Part shown: positions 1-5,873 of the stretch, piece after piece
How the letters are laid out: every line of letters starts with the position of its first letter
How positions within the stretch are numbered: the first letter of the stretch is position 1
DNA from: an uncultured Collinsella sp.
GTDB lineage: Bacteria > Actinomycetota > Coriobacteriia > Coriobacteriales > Coriobacteriaceae
DNA: 5,950 nt
Direction: 5' to 3'
NCBI GenBank assembly: GCA_900551305.1
Contig: URVK01000113.1
Span: 1-5,950, forward strand
Translations under genes and position numbers: made by a program
The notes under the pieces: model-generated
Told to the model about the DNA's origin: nothing
Seen by the model: only the letters and a program-made list of their open reading frames with translations
Database searches by the model: none

Positions 1-42
1 AAACAACGCGGCGGCTAACGCAAGGCGGGGGAGTCTTTTCAT
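1..42 (-). CDS. N-terminus of an exported protein (partial, runs off the left edge)
   Basis: Only the first 14 codons are present, reading MKRLPRLALAAALF from an ATG at 42. The segment has a basic start (K2, R3, R6) followed by an alanine/leucine-rich hydrophobic run, which is how a Sec signal peptide or the first part of a lipoprotein signal begins. An AGGA ribosome binding site lies 7 nt upstream of the ATG. The gene lies on the same strand as the ABC operon and starts about 65 nt beyond that operon's terminator, so it probably has its own promoter, although I found no convincing -35/-10 pair. The mature protein is outside the window and its function cannot be told; a second solute-binding lipoprotein is possible but unsupported. 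Confidence 0.6.
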   Translation of the reverse strand, partial: MKRLPRLALAAALF

Positions 43-106
43 GGCAGTTTCCTTAGTCCTTAGCCAGAATGTCTGGTCGAATATCGGATTATCGACATAA
101 TATGCG

Positions 107-146
107 AAAACCGCCGCAAGGGCGTCTGTCCCTTTGCGGCGGTTTT
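107..146 (-). terminator. Intrinsic terminator closing the ABC operon, probably bidirectional
   Basis: Positions 107-119 and 134-146 form a perfect 13-bp inverted repeat (AAAACCGCCGCAA / TTGCGGCGGTTTT). It extends inward by three more pairs (one G-T) to an 8-nt loop. Four A on one side and four T on the other give a short U tail in both directions. On the minus strand it lies about 55 nt beyond the ATPase stop codon and ahead of the exported-protein gene. Confidence 0.85.
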
Positions 147-199
147 GACGTTCGCGCAGGTAAAACCTGCCAAAATAAACCTGTCCCTTTTTGGTAGGT

Positions 200-994
200 T
201 TAGCTCAGCAGCATGCGGTCGTTGGCGAGCTCGCCGCCCGAGACCTCCTCGAACTTCTGCAGCAGGTCGGCCACGGTGAGTGACTTCTTCTCATCGCCCG
301 CCACGTCGTAAATCACGTGACCTTCGTGCATCATGATCAGGCGATTGCCCAGACGGATGGCGTCGTTCATGTTGTGCGTGACCATGAGCGTGGTCAGGTG
401 GTTCTCGTCGACGATCTCCTCGGTCAGGTTGAGCACCTTCGAAGCCGTCTTGGGGTCGAGGGCCGCGGTGTGCTCGTCGAGCAGCAGCAGGCGCGGCTTG
501 GTGAGTGTGGCCATCAGCAGGGTGAGTGCCTGGCGCTGGCCGCCCGAGAGCAGGCCGACCTTGGCATTGAGGCGTGTGTCCAGGCCAAGGTCCAGGCGTT
601 TGAGCAGCTCAACATACTCATCCTTCTCGGCCTTGGTGACGCCCCACGAAAGACCGCGACGCTGGCCGCGGCGCTTGGCGAGGGCCAGGTTCTCGGCAAT
701 CTGCATGTCGGCTGCGGTGCCACGCATGGGGTCCTGGAACACACGGCCCAGGTACTTGGCGCGCTGCGACTCGCTCAGACGCGAGATGTCGGTGCCGTCG
801 AGCTCGATAACGCCCGAATCGAGCGGATACACGCCGGCGATCATGTTGAGCAGCGTGGACTTACCAGCGCCGTTGCCGCCGATCACGGTCACAAAGTCGC
901 CGTCGTTAAGGGTGAGGTCAACGCCGGTGAGTGCGCGCTTCTCGGTGACGGTGCCCTTGTTAAAGGTCTTTTTGACGTGCGAGAGCTTAAGCAT
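200..994 (-). CDS. ABC transporter ATP-binding protein (TrpZ-like, ABC_sub_bind system)
   Basis: This 264-residue protein is the cytoplasmic ATPase that powers the importer encoded with it. All nucleotide-binding motifs are present: Walker A GGNGAGKST (residues 39-47), Q-loop Q87, signature LSGGQ (149-153), Walker B LLLLDE (169-174) and H-loop H207. The D-loop stretch reads DEHTAALDP, with His where most ABC ATPases have Pro; I recall this as usual for the ATPases that partner ABC_sub_bind lipoproteins, so it helps assign the subfamily. The ATG at 994 is chosen because the homologous sequence begins MLKLSHVKKTF and a GGGGG lies about 9 nt upstream; an ATG at 1003 would leave no spacing. It overlaps the permease 3' end by 8 nt, indicating translational coupling. 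The substrate is not shown by the ATPase itself. Confidence 0.93.
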   Translation of the reverse strand: MLKLSHVKKTFNKGTVTEKRALTGVDLTLNDGDFVTVIGGNGAGKSTLLNMIAGVYPLDSGVIELDGTDISRLSESQRAKYLGRVFQDPMRGTAADMQIAENLALAKRRGQRRGLSWGVTKAEKDEYVELLKRLDLGLDTRLNAKVGLLSGGQRQALTLLMATLTKPRLLLLDEHTAALDPKTASKVLNLTEEIVDENHLTTLMVTHNMNDAIRLGNRLIMMHEGHVIYDVAGDEKKSLTVADLLQKFEEVSGGELANDRMLLS

Positions 995-1910
995 CTGCCT
1001 CATCCCCCTTCGTGTAGGAGCTGCGGAGCTTATAGCGCTCCCAAACCACGGGCACGCACAGGGCCACGGCAACGATCACGGCGGAGAGCAGCTTCATGTC
1101 GTTGGCATCCATGCCCAGCTGCAGCACGATGGCACGAATGAGGAAGTACACCACGGAGCCAAAGACGGCAGAGGCAAGACGGACGCTAAACTGCGTCAGA
1201 CCGCCGGGCAGCAGGCGGCCGAGCACCTCGCCGATAACAATGGCGGCAAGACCGATAACGATGGCGCCTGTGCCCATGCCAATGTCAGCGTACTTCTGGC
1301 TCTGGCAGATGAGCGCACCCGAAAGGCCGATAAGGGCGTTGGAGAGCACGAGGGCGATCATCTTGGTGGAGTTGGTGTTGACGCCCAGGGCGCGGATCAT
1401 GTACTCGTTGTTGCCGGTGGCACGCAGCGCCGAGCCGATCTCGGTGCCAAAGAACCAGTACAGGATGGCGACGATGGCCACGGCCAGCACAATGCCCAGG
1501 ATGATGGCAACGGTGGACTGCGGCAGACCCGTCATGTGGCTGACGGATGAGAAGATGGTGCCCTTGGCAAGGATGGGCGTGTTGGATTTGCCCATGATAC
1601 GCAGGTTGATGGACCACAGACTGATCTGCGTAAGGATTCCGGCGAGGATTGCGGGAATCTCAAAGACGGTGGTCAAGATGCCCGTGACGGCGCCGGCGAT
1701 GGCACCGGCACACATGCCGGCCAAAACGGCGAGCAGCGGGTCGACGTTATTATTGACGATGAGCACGGCGCAAACGCAGCCGCCGAGGGCAAAGCTGCCG
1801 TCGCAGGTCATATCGGGGATGTCGAGTAGGCGGAACGTGATAAACACGCCAAGCACCATAATGCCCCAGAGGACACCTTGGGAAACGGCGCCCTGCAATG
1901 CAATGAGCAT
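987..1910 (-). CDS. ABC transporter permease (BPD_transp_2 family, TrpY-like)
   Basis: This 307-residue membrane protein forms the transmembrane channel of the importer. Hydrophobic segments are visible at about residues 5-26, 38-53, 57-82, 86-103, 132-154, 185-204, 213-231, 245-264 and 271-291. The loop GSALRATGNNEYMIRALGVN (159-178) matches the cytoplasmic segment of branched-chain amino acid, sugar and TrpY-type permeases that contacts the ATPase. The tail (292-307) is polar and charged, as expected in the cytoplasm. The start is the ATG at 1910, 8 nt after a strong AGGAGG. A nearer ATG at 1917 is out of frame. The gene lies between its binding protein and its ATPase, overlapping the latter by 8 nt. 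Only one permease gene is present, so the channel is presumably a homodimer. Confidence 0.93.
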   Translation of the reverse strand: MLIALQGAVSQGVLWGIMVLGVFITFRLLDIPDMTCDGSFALGGCVCAVLIVNNNVDPLLAVLAGMCAGAIAGAVTGILTTVFEIPAILAGILTQISLWSINLRIMGKSNTPILAKGTIFSSVSHMTGLPQSTVAIILGIVLAVAIVAILYWFFGTEIGSALRATGNNEYMIRALGVNTNSTKMIALVLSNALIGLSGALICQSQKYADIGMGTGAIVIGLAAIVIGEVLGRLLPGGLTQFSVRLASAVFGSVVYFLIRAIVLQLGMDANDMKLLSAVIVAVALCVPVVWERYKLRSSYTKGDEADA

Positions 1911-2113
1911 GCTTCATACCTCCTAGGATAGGGTGGACACGTGATTTTCCATAATAGCGGTAACAATGCATAAAAGAGCTGCGGCCGGATGTTTTGACTC
2001 ATCCGAAACAAGCAGGGCGGACGCCGGTCTACAGCGCCCGCCCCTGTGGCTCAGATATTGAATAACGCGGCTAAAGCGCGAGCACGGGCTCTAGACGCAT
2101 GCCGCGTATGGCA
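1911..2113 (-). other. 203-nt structured gap inside the ABC operon
   Basis: No gene is supported here. Three hairpins can be drawn. CGCGTA/TACGCG (2103-2108 with 2115-2120) straddles the binding-protein stop codon. CAGGGCGG (2013-2020) pairs with CCGCCCCTG (2038-2046) with one bulged base and, on the minus strand, is followed by TTGTTT. CGGATG/CATCCG (1986-1991 with 2000-2005) has an 8-nt loop. The middle one resembles a weak terminator or attenuator. A TATTAT near 1950 could be a -10 box but has no good -35. I infer that the gap either stabilises the 3' end of the binding-protein message or limits read-through, giving more binding protein than permease. Confidence 0.5.
1919..1924 (-). promoter_or_regulatory. 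Strong ribosome binding site of the permease gene
   Basis: AGGAGG on the minus strand with 8 nt to the ATG at 1910. It shows that the permease is translated independently despite the long gap after the binding-protein gene. Confidence 0.8.
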
Positions 2114-3082
2114 TTACGCGTCCAGGGCGGAAAGGTCGATGCCCAGGGCCTCGGCCATTTCGTCGTTCTTGACGACGACCAGGTCCTTGCTCGAGAGGTG
2201 CTTGATCGGCATATCCTCGGGCTTGGCCTCGCCCTTCAGGATCTTAACGGCCATCTCGCCCGCGGCGTAGCCCAGGTCCTCATAGTTGATGGAGAGGGTA
2301 AACAGGCCGCCGGCCATGCACATACCCTCCTCGCCAGTCACGAAGGGAAGCTTGTTTTCCTTGCAGATCTGGCCGACCTGCGAGGCACCCGCGGCGATGG
2401 TGTTGTCGGTGGGGGAGTACAGCGCGTCGACCTTGCCCACGGCAGACTCGACGACGGACTGAATCTCGTTGGAGCTCGAGACGGTGAAGTCAGTGTACTC
2501 GAGGCCCAGCTTGTCGAGCTCCTTCTTGGCGGCCTTGATCTGGACGTCGGAGTTGGACTCGGCGGTGCAGTAGAGCAGGCCGACCTTTTTAACGTCGGGC
2601 AGGACCTTCTGCATCATCTCGAGCTGCTCGGCGACCGGGGTGAGGTCGGAAGCGCCCGTGACGTTGGTGCCGGGCTTGTCGTTGTCCTGGACCAGGCCGG
2701 AGGCGGCGTAGTCGGTGATGGCGCAGCCCACGATGGGGATATCGGCCGTGGCGCCGGCGGCAGCCTGCGCGGCGGGCGTGGCGATGGCATAAATCAGGTT
2801 GACGTTGTCGCCCACAAACTTGTCGGCAATGGACTTACACGTGGACTGGTCGTTCTGGGCGTTCTTCTGGTCGATCTTGACCTTAAGGCCGCTCTCCTTG
2901 ATGGCCTTGACAAAGCCGTCGTTGGCGGCATCGAGTGCGGAGTGCTCGGTGAGCTGCAGAACGCCGATGGTGTAGTCGGAACCGGCGGAGCCAGAGTTGC
3001 CGCCGCATCCGGCGAGCGGGGCGAGCGCGAGCAGGCCGGCGGAGACCAGAAGGCTCCTGCGGCTGATGGTGATGTCCTTCAT
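2114..3082 (-). CDS. ABC transporter substrate-binding lipoprotein (ABC_sub_bind / TrpX family)
   Basis: This 322-residue extracytoplasmic binding protein captures the solute for the importer. The N-terminus is a lipoprotein signal: charged MKDITISRR, a hydrophobic core, and lipobox LAGC with the lipidated Cys at 26, followed by a Gly/Ser linker. SRRSLL (7-12) also resembles a twin-arginine motif. The mature part has the ABC_sub_bind layout: an opening strand YTIGVLQLTEHSALDAANDG (37-56), NVTGASDL (140-147), a hinge and second lobe from about 165, and LYSPTDNTIA (221-230). The start is the ATG at 3082, 7 nt or so after GGGGG; the frame is open further upstream, but that part lacks signal-peptide character. 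Family members characterised in streptococci bind tryptophan, and others probably bind different small organics, so the ligand here is open. Confidence 0.92.
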   Translation of the reverse strand: MKDITISRRSLLVSAGLLALAPLAGCGGNSGSAGSDYTIGVLQLTEHSALDAANDGFVKAIKESGLKVKIDQKNAQNDQSTCKSIADKFVGDNVNLIYAIATPAAQAAAGATADIPIVGCAITDYAASGLVQDNDKPGTNVTGASDLTPVAEQLEMMQKVLPDVKKVGLLYCTAESNSDVQIKAAKKELDKLGLEYTDFTVSSSNEIQSVVESAVGKVDALYSPTDNTIAAGASQVGQICKENKLPFVTGEEGMCMAGGLFTLSINYEDLGYAAGEMAVKILKGEAKPEDMPIKHLSSKDLVVVKNDEMAEALGIDLSALDA

Positions 3083-3114
3083 ATCATTACCCCCAGTATA
3101 AAAATGGCTGGAAA

Positions 3115-3140
3115 CACTGCACTGGGACAAAGTGCAAGTG
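3115..3140. promoter_or_regulatory. Near-palindrome, candidate operator of the ABC operon
   Basis: TGCACT (3118-3123) and AGTGCA (3131-3136) are exact inverted repeats separated by 7 nt. An outer CAC (3115-3117) and GTG (3138-3140) give each half two CACT/AGTG units. The element sits where transcription from the promoter at 3143-3173 should begin, a typical repressor position. The hairpin has no U tail, so it is not a terminator. Confidence 0.4.
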
Positions 3141-3142
3141 GA

Positions 3143-3173
3143 ACTATAGTAGCGCTGATGTCCATTTTTACAA
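3143..3173 (-). promoter_or_regulatory. Candidate promoter of the ABC operon
   Basis: Read on the minus strand: -35 TTGTAA (plus 3168-3173, 4 of 6 to consensus) and -10 TATAGT (plus 3143-3148, 5 of 6) with a long 19-bp spacer. An overlapping -10, TACTAT (3146-3151), gives a 16-bp spacer. The leader to the ATG at 3082 would be about 50 nt, too short for a T-box riboswitch. Confidence 0.4.
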
Positions 3174-3200
3174 CAGCCTGGCGGGTTTTTTAATACAGAA

Positions 3201-3233
3201 TCGGATGGGCGGTACGGGTAGTCGAATGGGCGG
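3201..3233. repeat. Two 12-bp direct repeats, 21 bp apart
   Basis: TCGGATGGGCGG (3201-3212) and TCGAATGGGCGG (3222-3233) match at 11 of 12 positions and start exactly 21 bp apart, that is, two helical turns. They lie between the regulator stop codon and the -35 of the ABC operon, centred at about -71 and -92 from the predicted start. That is a suitable position for an activator bound on one DNA face. Confidence 0.5.
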
Positions 3234-3242
3234 CGGAGGGTC

Positions 3243-4028
3243 TTATGCGGCGGAGGAGGCGTCGTCCTCGTCTAGGGCGGCGAAGAGCTTCTTGCCGTCG
3301 AGGAGACGTGTGGTGACGTTTCTCATTCGGCCAATCTCTACGGTACGCAACGTGTCATCGGCGCCTCGGGCGTCGTAGACCGTTCCCAGCAGATACGAGA
3401 TGCCATCGCGCTGCCTGATGGCAAAGGGACGGAGTGTCATCCGTGCTGCTTCGGTTTCGCCACGCGTCGTGACGCTCGAAATATCAAAACTCACCGTGGT
3501 TCCGTGGTCGATGGCCTGCTCGACGAGCTCGCACGTGTCGATGCGCTTGATGGGCGTGCGTGTTGCCTTGGTAGCCTTGCTGCCTGCGCTTGGAGCAGGT
3601 TCGGGTGTATCGAGATAGCCGCGAACGTCGGCACTCGCCATGGCAACTAAGTGCTGCGCCATGCTCTTGCGGATGGCGATAGGCGTGGAGCGGTTGCGCA
3701 TGACCATACCGTGGAGCCGGATGATCTCCTCGTCGGTGAGTGGACGGGTCAAGAGCCGATACCCCACGCCGCGCTTGTATTCAATCTCATATCCGGCATG
3801 GCGAAGCGCGGAGATGGCGGTGTAGATGCTGCGCCGCGCCGCCGAGATGGGCATGCGGGCGGGGTCGTCGGGATGGGCGAGGCGCCGGATCAACTCATCG
3901 GAAAGCATGGCCTTGTCCTCGCCGGTGTTTTCGCTTAATAGTTGCAGGATGCGAACGGCGCGATAGGCTGCCATCGAGGCGGCGCCCCTCGTCGTGGTGT
4001 CGTAGGTTTCAACAGCGGCTTCGGTCAT
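3243..4028 (-). CDS. Helix-turn-helix transcriptional regulator with a WYL-type domain
   Basis: This 261-residue protein looks like a one-component regulator. Residues about 20-95 form a winged helix-turn-helix; RRSIYTAISALRHAGYEIEY (65-84) is the likely recognition helix running into the wing, which continues to RGVGYRLL (86-93). A connecting segment with TDEEIIRL follows, then an Ala/Pro/Thr-rich linker (141-156). Residues about 158-245 resemble a WYL domain: MTLRPFAIRQRDGISYLLGT and RTVEIGRMRNV match its pattern, but the eponymous Trp is Ser (SYL, 211-213). WYL domains are thought to bind nucleotide or small-molecule ligands. I chose the ATG at 4028, with AAAGGA about 10 nt upstream; a GTG at 4037 would add three residues but sits only 1 nt after that site. 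The gene lies directly upstream of the ABC operon with no terminator between them, so it is a candidate controller. Target and ligand are unknown. Confidence 0.85.
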   Translation of the reverse strand: MTEAAVETYDTTTRGAASMAAYRAVRILQLLSENTGEDKAMLSDELIRRLAHPDDPARMPISAARRSIYTAISALRHAGYEIEYKRGVGYRLLTRPLTDEEIIRLHGMVMRNRSTPIAIRKSMAQHLVAMASADVRGYLDTPEPAPSAGSKATKATRTPIKRIDTCELVEQAIDHGTTVSFDISSVTTRGETEAARMTLRPFAIRQRDGISYLLGTVYDARGADDTLRTVEIGRMRNVTTRLLDGKKLFAALDEDDASSAA

Positions 4029-4204
4029 CGTGCCCACGTCCTTTCCGTTTTGGGTGGCGACGGTATGGAGCCTAGGACGTGGGGCTTTCCCAGGGGCGCA
4101 GGGCGCTCTGGGCGGTCGGTAGTCGTCGGCAAACGGTGGGTCGAGTTTTCAACAGCCCTGCTCAACTGACCAAAAACTTGCCAAAAGCTTGACGGATGCT
4201 GTTG
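4029..4204 (-). other. Upstream region of the WYL regulator gene
   Basis: No gene is supported here. A hairpin can form from CCCAG-GCGC (4089-4099) and GCGC-CTGGG (4103-4112) with a small internal loop; it would lie in the leader of the regulator mRNA if transcription starts further upstream. TTGAAA (minus strand, near 4147-4152) is a good -35 hexamer, but no matching -10 follows at 16-18 nt, so I do not place the promoter. Confidence 0.35.
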
Positions 4205-4208
4205 AAAA
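4146..4208. repeat. 11-bp inverted repeat flanking the regulator's promoter region
   Basis: TTTTCAACAGC (4146-4156) and GCTGTTGAAAA (4198-4208) are exact reverse complements separated by 41 bp. The right arm shares bases with the A-tract encoding the asnS terminator tail. The core GCTGTTG recurs on the minus strand at 4010-4016 inside the regulator gene and at 3171-3177 over the ABC promoter -35, suggesting a protein-binding site. Confidence 0.45.
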
Positions 4209-4242
4209 AAAAGCGTCTCTCGACCGATGTCGAGAGACGCTT
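4205..4242 (-). terminator. Intrinsic terminator of asnS
   Basis: A perfect 14-bp stem (4211-4224 with 4229-4242) closes a CGAT loop and is followed on the minus strand by eight T (4205-4212, of which two pair in the stem). It begins about 46 nt past the asnS stop codon. The other side has no T run, so it acts on asnS only. Confidence 0.93.
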
Positions 4243-4288
4243 ATGCGATGAGCGTTGGCGTGTGGCGACGCGAGCTAGCGTCCGACGA

Positions 4289-5692
4289 TTAGAAGTCGGC
4301 GTTGCCCACGGTGCGCGGGTGCGGCAGGACGTCGCGGATGTTGCCCACGCCGGTCAGATACATGACCAAGCGCTCGAAGCCCAGACCGTAGCCGGCGTGC
4401 TTGCAGGAACCGTAGCGGCGCAGGTCAAGGTAGTACTTGTACTGCTCGGGATTCATGCCCAGGTCCTTGATGCGGGCCTCGAGCAGATCCAGGCGCTCCT
4501 CGCGCTGGGAGCCGCCGATAATCTCGCCGATACCGGGAACCAGGCAGTCGGCGGCGGCGACGGTCTTGCCGTCCTCGTTCATGCGCATGTAGAACGCCTT
4601 GATCTCGGCCGGGTAGTCGGTCACGAAGGTCGGGCGCTTAAAGTGCTCCTCGGTCAGGAAGCGCTCGTGCTCGGTCTGCAAGTCGATGCCCCAGCTGACG
4701 GGGTAATCAAACTGGTGGCCAGCAGCGACTGCCTGCTCCAGGATCTCGACGGCCTCGGTGTAGGTAACGCGGGCAAAGTCGGAGTTGGCGACATGGTCCA
4801 GGCGCTCGAGCAGACCCTTGTCCACAAACTTGTTGAGCATATTGAGCTCGTCGGGGCAGGTTGCCATGACGTCCTTGAGGACATACTTGAGCATGGCCTC
4901 GGCGTTATCCATGTAGTCGTTAAGGTCGGCAAAGGCCATCTCGGGCTCGATCATCCAAAACTCGGCGGCGTGGCGCGTGGTGTTGGAGTTCTCGGCACGG
5001 AAGGTGGGGCCAAAGGTGTACACGTCGCCAAAGGCCATGGCAAAGTTCTCGGCGTTGAGCTGGCCGGACACGGTGAGGCTTGCATGCTTGCCAAAGAAGT
5101 CCTGGCTCCAGTCGACTTCGCCGGACTCGGTGAGGGGCGGATTTTTGGGGTCGAGCGTGGTCACGCGGAACATCTCGCCGGCGCCCTCGCAGTCACTCGT
5201 GGTGATGATGGGGGTATTGACGTAGACAAATCCTTGCTCCTGGAAGAAGCGGTGGATGGCGGCAGCCGCGACAGAGCGGATGCGGAACACGGCGCGGAAC
5301 AGGTTGGTGCGCGGACGCAGGTGCTGCTGGGTGCGCAGGAACTCGACGGTTGCGCGCTTCTTCTGCAGCGGGTAATCCGGGGCGCTCGTGCCCTCGACCT
5401 CGATGGAGGTGGCAGAAAGCTCGAAAGGCTGGGGCGCATCGGGGGTCAGCTTGACGGTGCCGGTGCAAATGAGTGCGGCCGAGACGTTTTGATGGGCGAT
5501 CTCGTCGTAGTTGTCGAGTGCCTCGCGGTTCATGACGACCTGCAGGTCGCGGAAGCAGCTGCCGTCGTTGAGCGTAACAAAGCCAAAGTTCTTCATGTCG
5601 CGGACGGACTTGACCCAGCCGGCGACGGTGACGGTCTGGCCGCCGAGCGACTCGGCATCGGCATAGAGCTGCGCGATTTTGGTGCGGTTCAC
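4289..5692 (-). CDS. asnS: Asparaginyl-tRNA synthetase (EC 6.1.1.22)
   Basis: This 467-residue cytoplasmic class IIb synthetase attaches asparagine to tRNA-Asn using ATP. An N-terminal OB-fold that reads the anticodon spans about residues 18-100 ([20 protein letters not shown]). The catalytic core carries the motif 1 region [20 protein letters not shown] (156-175), motif 2 [20 protein letters not shown] (227-246) and motif 3 GYGLGFERL (434-442); [13 protein letters not shown] (388-400) is also characteristic. Length and the C-terminal RTVGNADF closely match Escherichia coli AsnRS (466 residues, ending NASF). The start is the GTG at 5692, preceded by GGGAGG; the residues of the longer open frame come from the terminator and promoter, and an ATG at 5704 would overlap the ribosome binding site. 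The gene is enclosed by terminators and is probably transcribed alone. The sequence separates it from AspRS, which carries a large GAD insertion not seen here. Confidence 0.97.
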   Translation of the reverse strand: MNRTKIAQLYADAESLGGQTVTVAGWVKSVRDMKNFGFVTLNDGSCFRDLQVVMNREALDNYDEIAHQNVSAALICTGTVKLTPDAPQPFELSATSIEVEGTSAPDYPLQKKRATVEFLRTQQHLRPRTNLFRAVFRIRSVAAAAIHRFFQEQGFVYVNTPIITTSDCEGAGEMFRVTTLDPKNPPLTESGEVDWSQDFFGKHASLTVSGQLNAENFAMAFGDVYTFGPTFRAENSNTTRHAAEFWMIEPEMAFADLNDYMDNAEAMLKYVLKDVMATCPDELNMLNKFVDKGLLERLDHVANSDFARVTYTEAVEILEQAVAAGHQFDYPVSWGIDLQTEHERFLTEEHFKRPTFVTDYPAEIKAFYMRMNEDGKTVAAADCLVPGIGEIIGGSQREERLDLLEARIKDLGMNPEQYKYYLDLRRYGSCKHAGYGLGFERLVMYLTGVGNIRDVLPHPRTVGNADF

Positions 5693-5696
5693 GTAT

Positions 5697-5702
5697 CCTC
5701 CC
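5697..5702 (-). promoter_or_regulatory. Ribosome binding site fixing the asnS start
   Basis: GGGAGG on the minus strand, 4 nt before the GTG at 5692. No comparable site precedes the in-frame ATGs at 5704 or 5728, so the GTG is preferred even though the spacing is slightly short. Confidence 0.7.
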
Positions 5703-5738
5703 ATAACGGTTGAATGATAGTTATCCATACAGTTCGAT

Positions 5739-5747
5739 ATTCTAGCA
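5739..5747 (-). promoter_or_regulatory. Extended -10 promoter element of asnS
   Basis: The minus strand reads TGC-TAGAAT: a TGn extension plus a hexamer matching TATAAT at 5 of 6 positions. The expected -35 region is poor (ATAGCC), as is common for extended -10 promoters. Transcription would start near 5732, giving a leader of about 40 nt. Confidence 0.5.
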
Positions 5748-5802
5748 GCTCGGCTCATTTGGGCTATACAGATAAAGCATTGGCGGGATGGTTTTTCAAA
5801 CG

Positions 5803-5836
5803 AAAAGCGCCCGCGGCCAAATGGTCGCGGGCGCTT
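5803..5836 (-). terminator. Intrinsic terminator of the gene upstream of asnS
   Basis: AAGCGCCCGCG (5805-5815) pairs with CGCGGGCGCTT (5826-5836). The inner bases add two more G-C pairs around one A-C mismatch on the minus strand, leaving a 4-nt loop. Minus-strand RNA then has UUUU (5803-5806) followed by CGUUUG. It lies about 38 nt past the stop codon at 5874-5876 and separates that gene from asnS. Confidence 0.85.
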
Positions 5837-5873
5837 GACGAGGTGCCTTTTGGCTGTGTGGCGCGGGGCCTGG

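Noticed and set aside
465..480. His in place of Pro in the ATPase DEHTAALDP segment as an aberrant Walker B region
   Set aside because: I recall the same sequence as normal in ATPases of ABC_sub_bind systems, so it identifies the subfamily and is not a defect.
333..1550. 405-codon plus-strand open frame across the ATPase and permease genes
   Set aside because: It spans two well-supported genes on the other strand and gives an Arg/Ser-rich then His/Gly/Asp-rich sequence typical of a shadow frame.
3083..3130. 16-residue upstream extension of the substrate-binding protein
   Set aside because: It would place polar residues before the signal peptide and lacks its own ribosome binding site; the ATG at 3082 has GGGGG just upstream.
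3160..3192. TTTTTT run after GGCGGG as a plus-strand terminator or a terminator for the regulator gene
   Set aside because: No adequate stem precedes the T run on the plus strand, and on the minus strand no T run follows any hairpin here.
2099..3193. 364-codon plus-strand open frame antisense to the binding-protein gene
   Set aside because: Low-complexity translation rich in Gly, Val, Asp and Leu, no family resemblance, and entirely covered by the convincing lipoprotein gene.
3217..4125. GGTAGTCG shared by the two intergenic regions (3217-3224 and 4118-4125)
   Set aside because: An 8-base match without symmetry or consistent position relative to a promoter is likely chance.
4196..5713. 505-codon open frame on the plus strand, antisense to asnS
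   Set aside because: It mirrors asnS codon structure in a GC-rich genome: a long Gly/Val/Leu/Ala-rich translation with no recognisable domain, while the opposite strand is an unmistakable synthetase. Its start also lies inside the asnS terminator.
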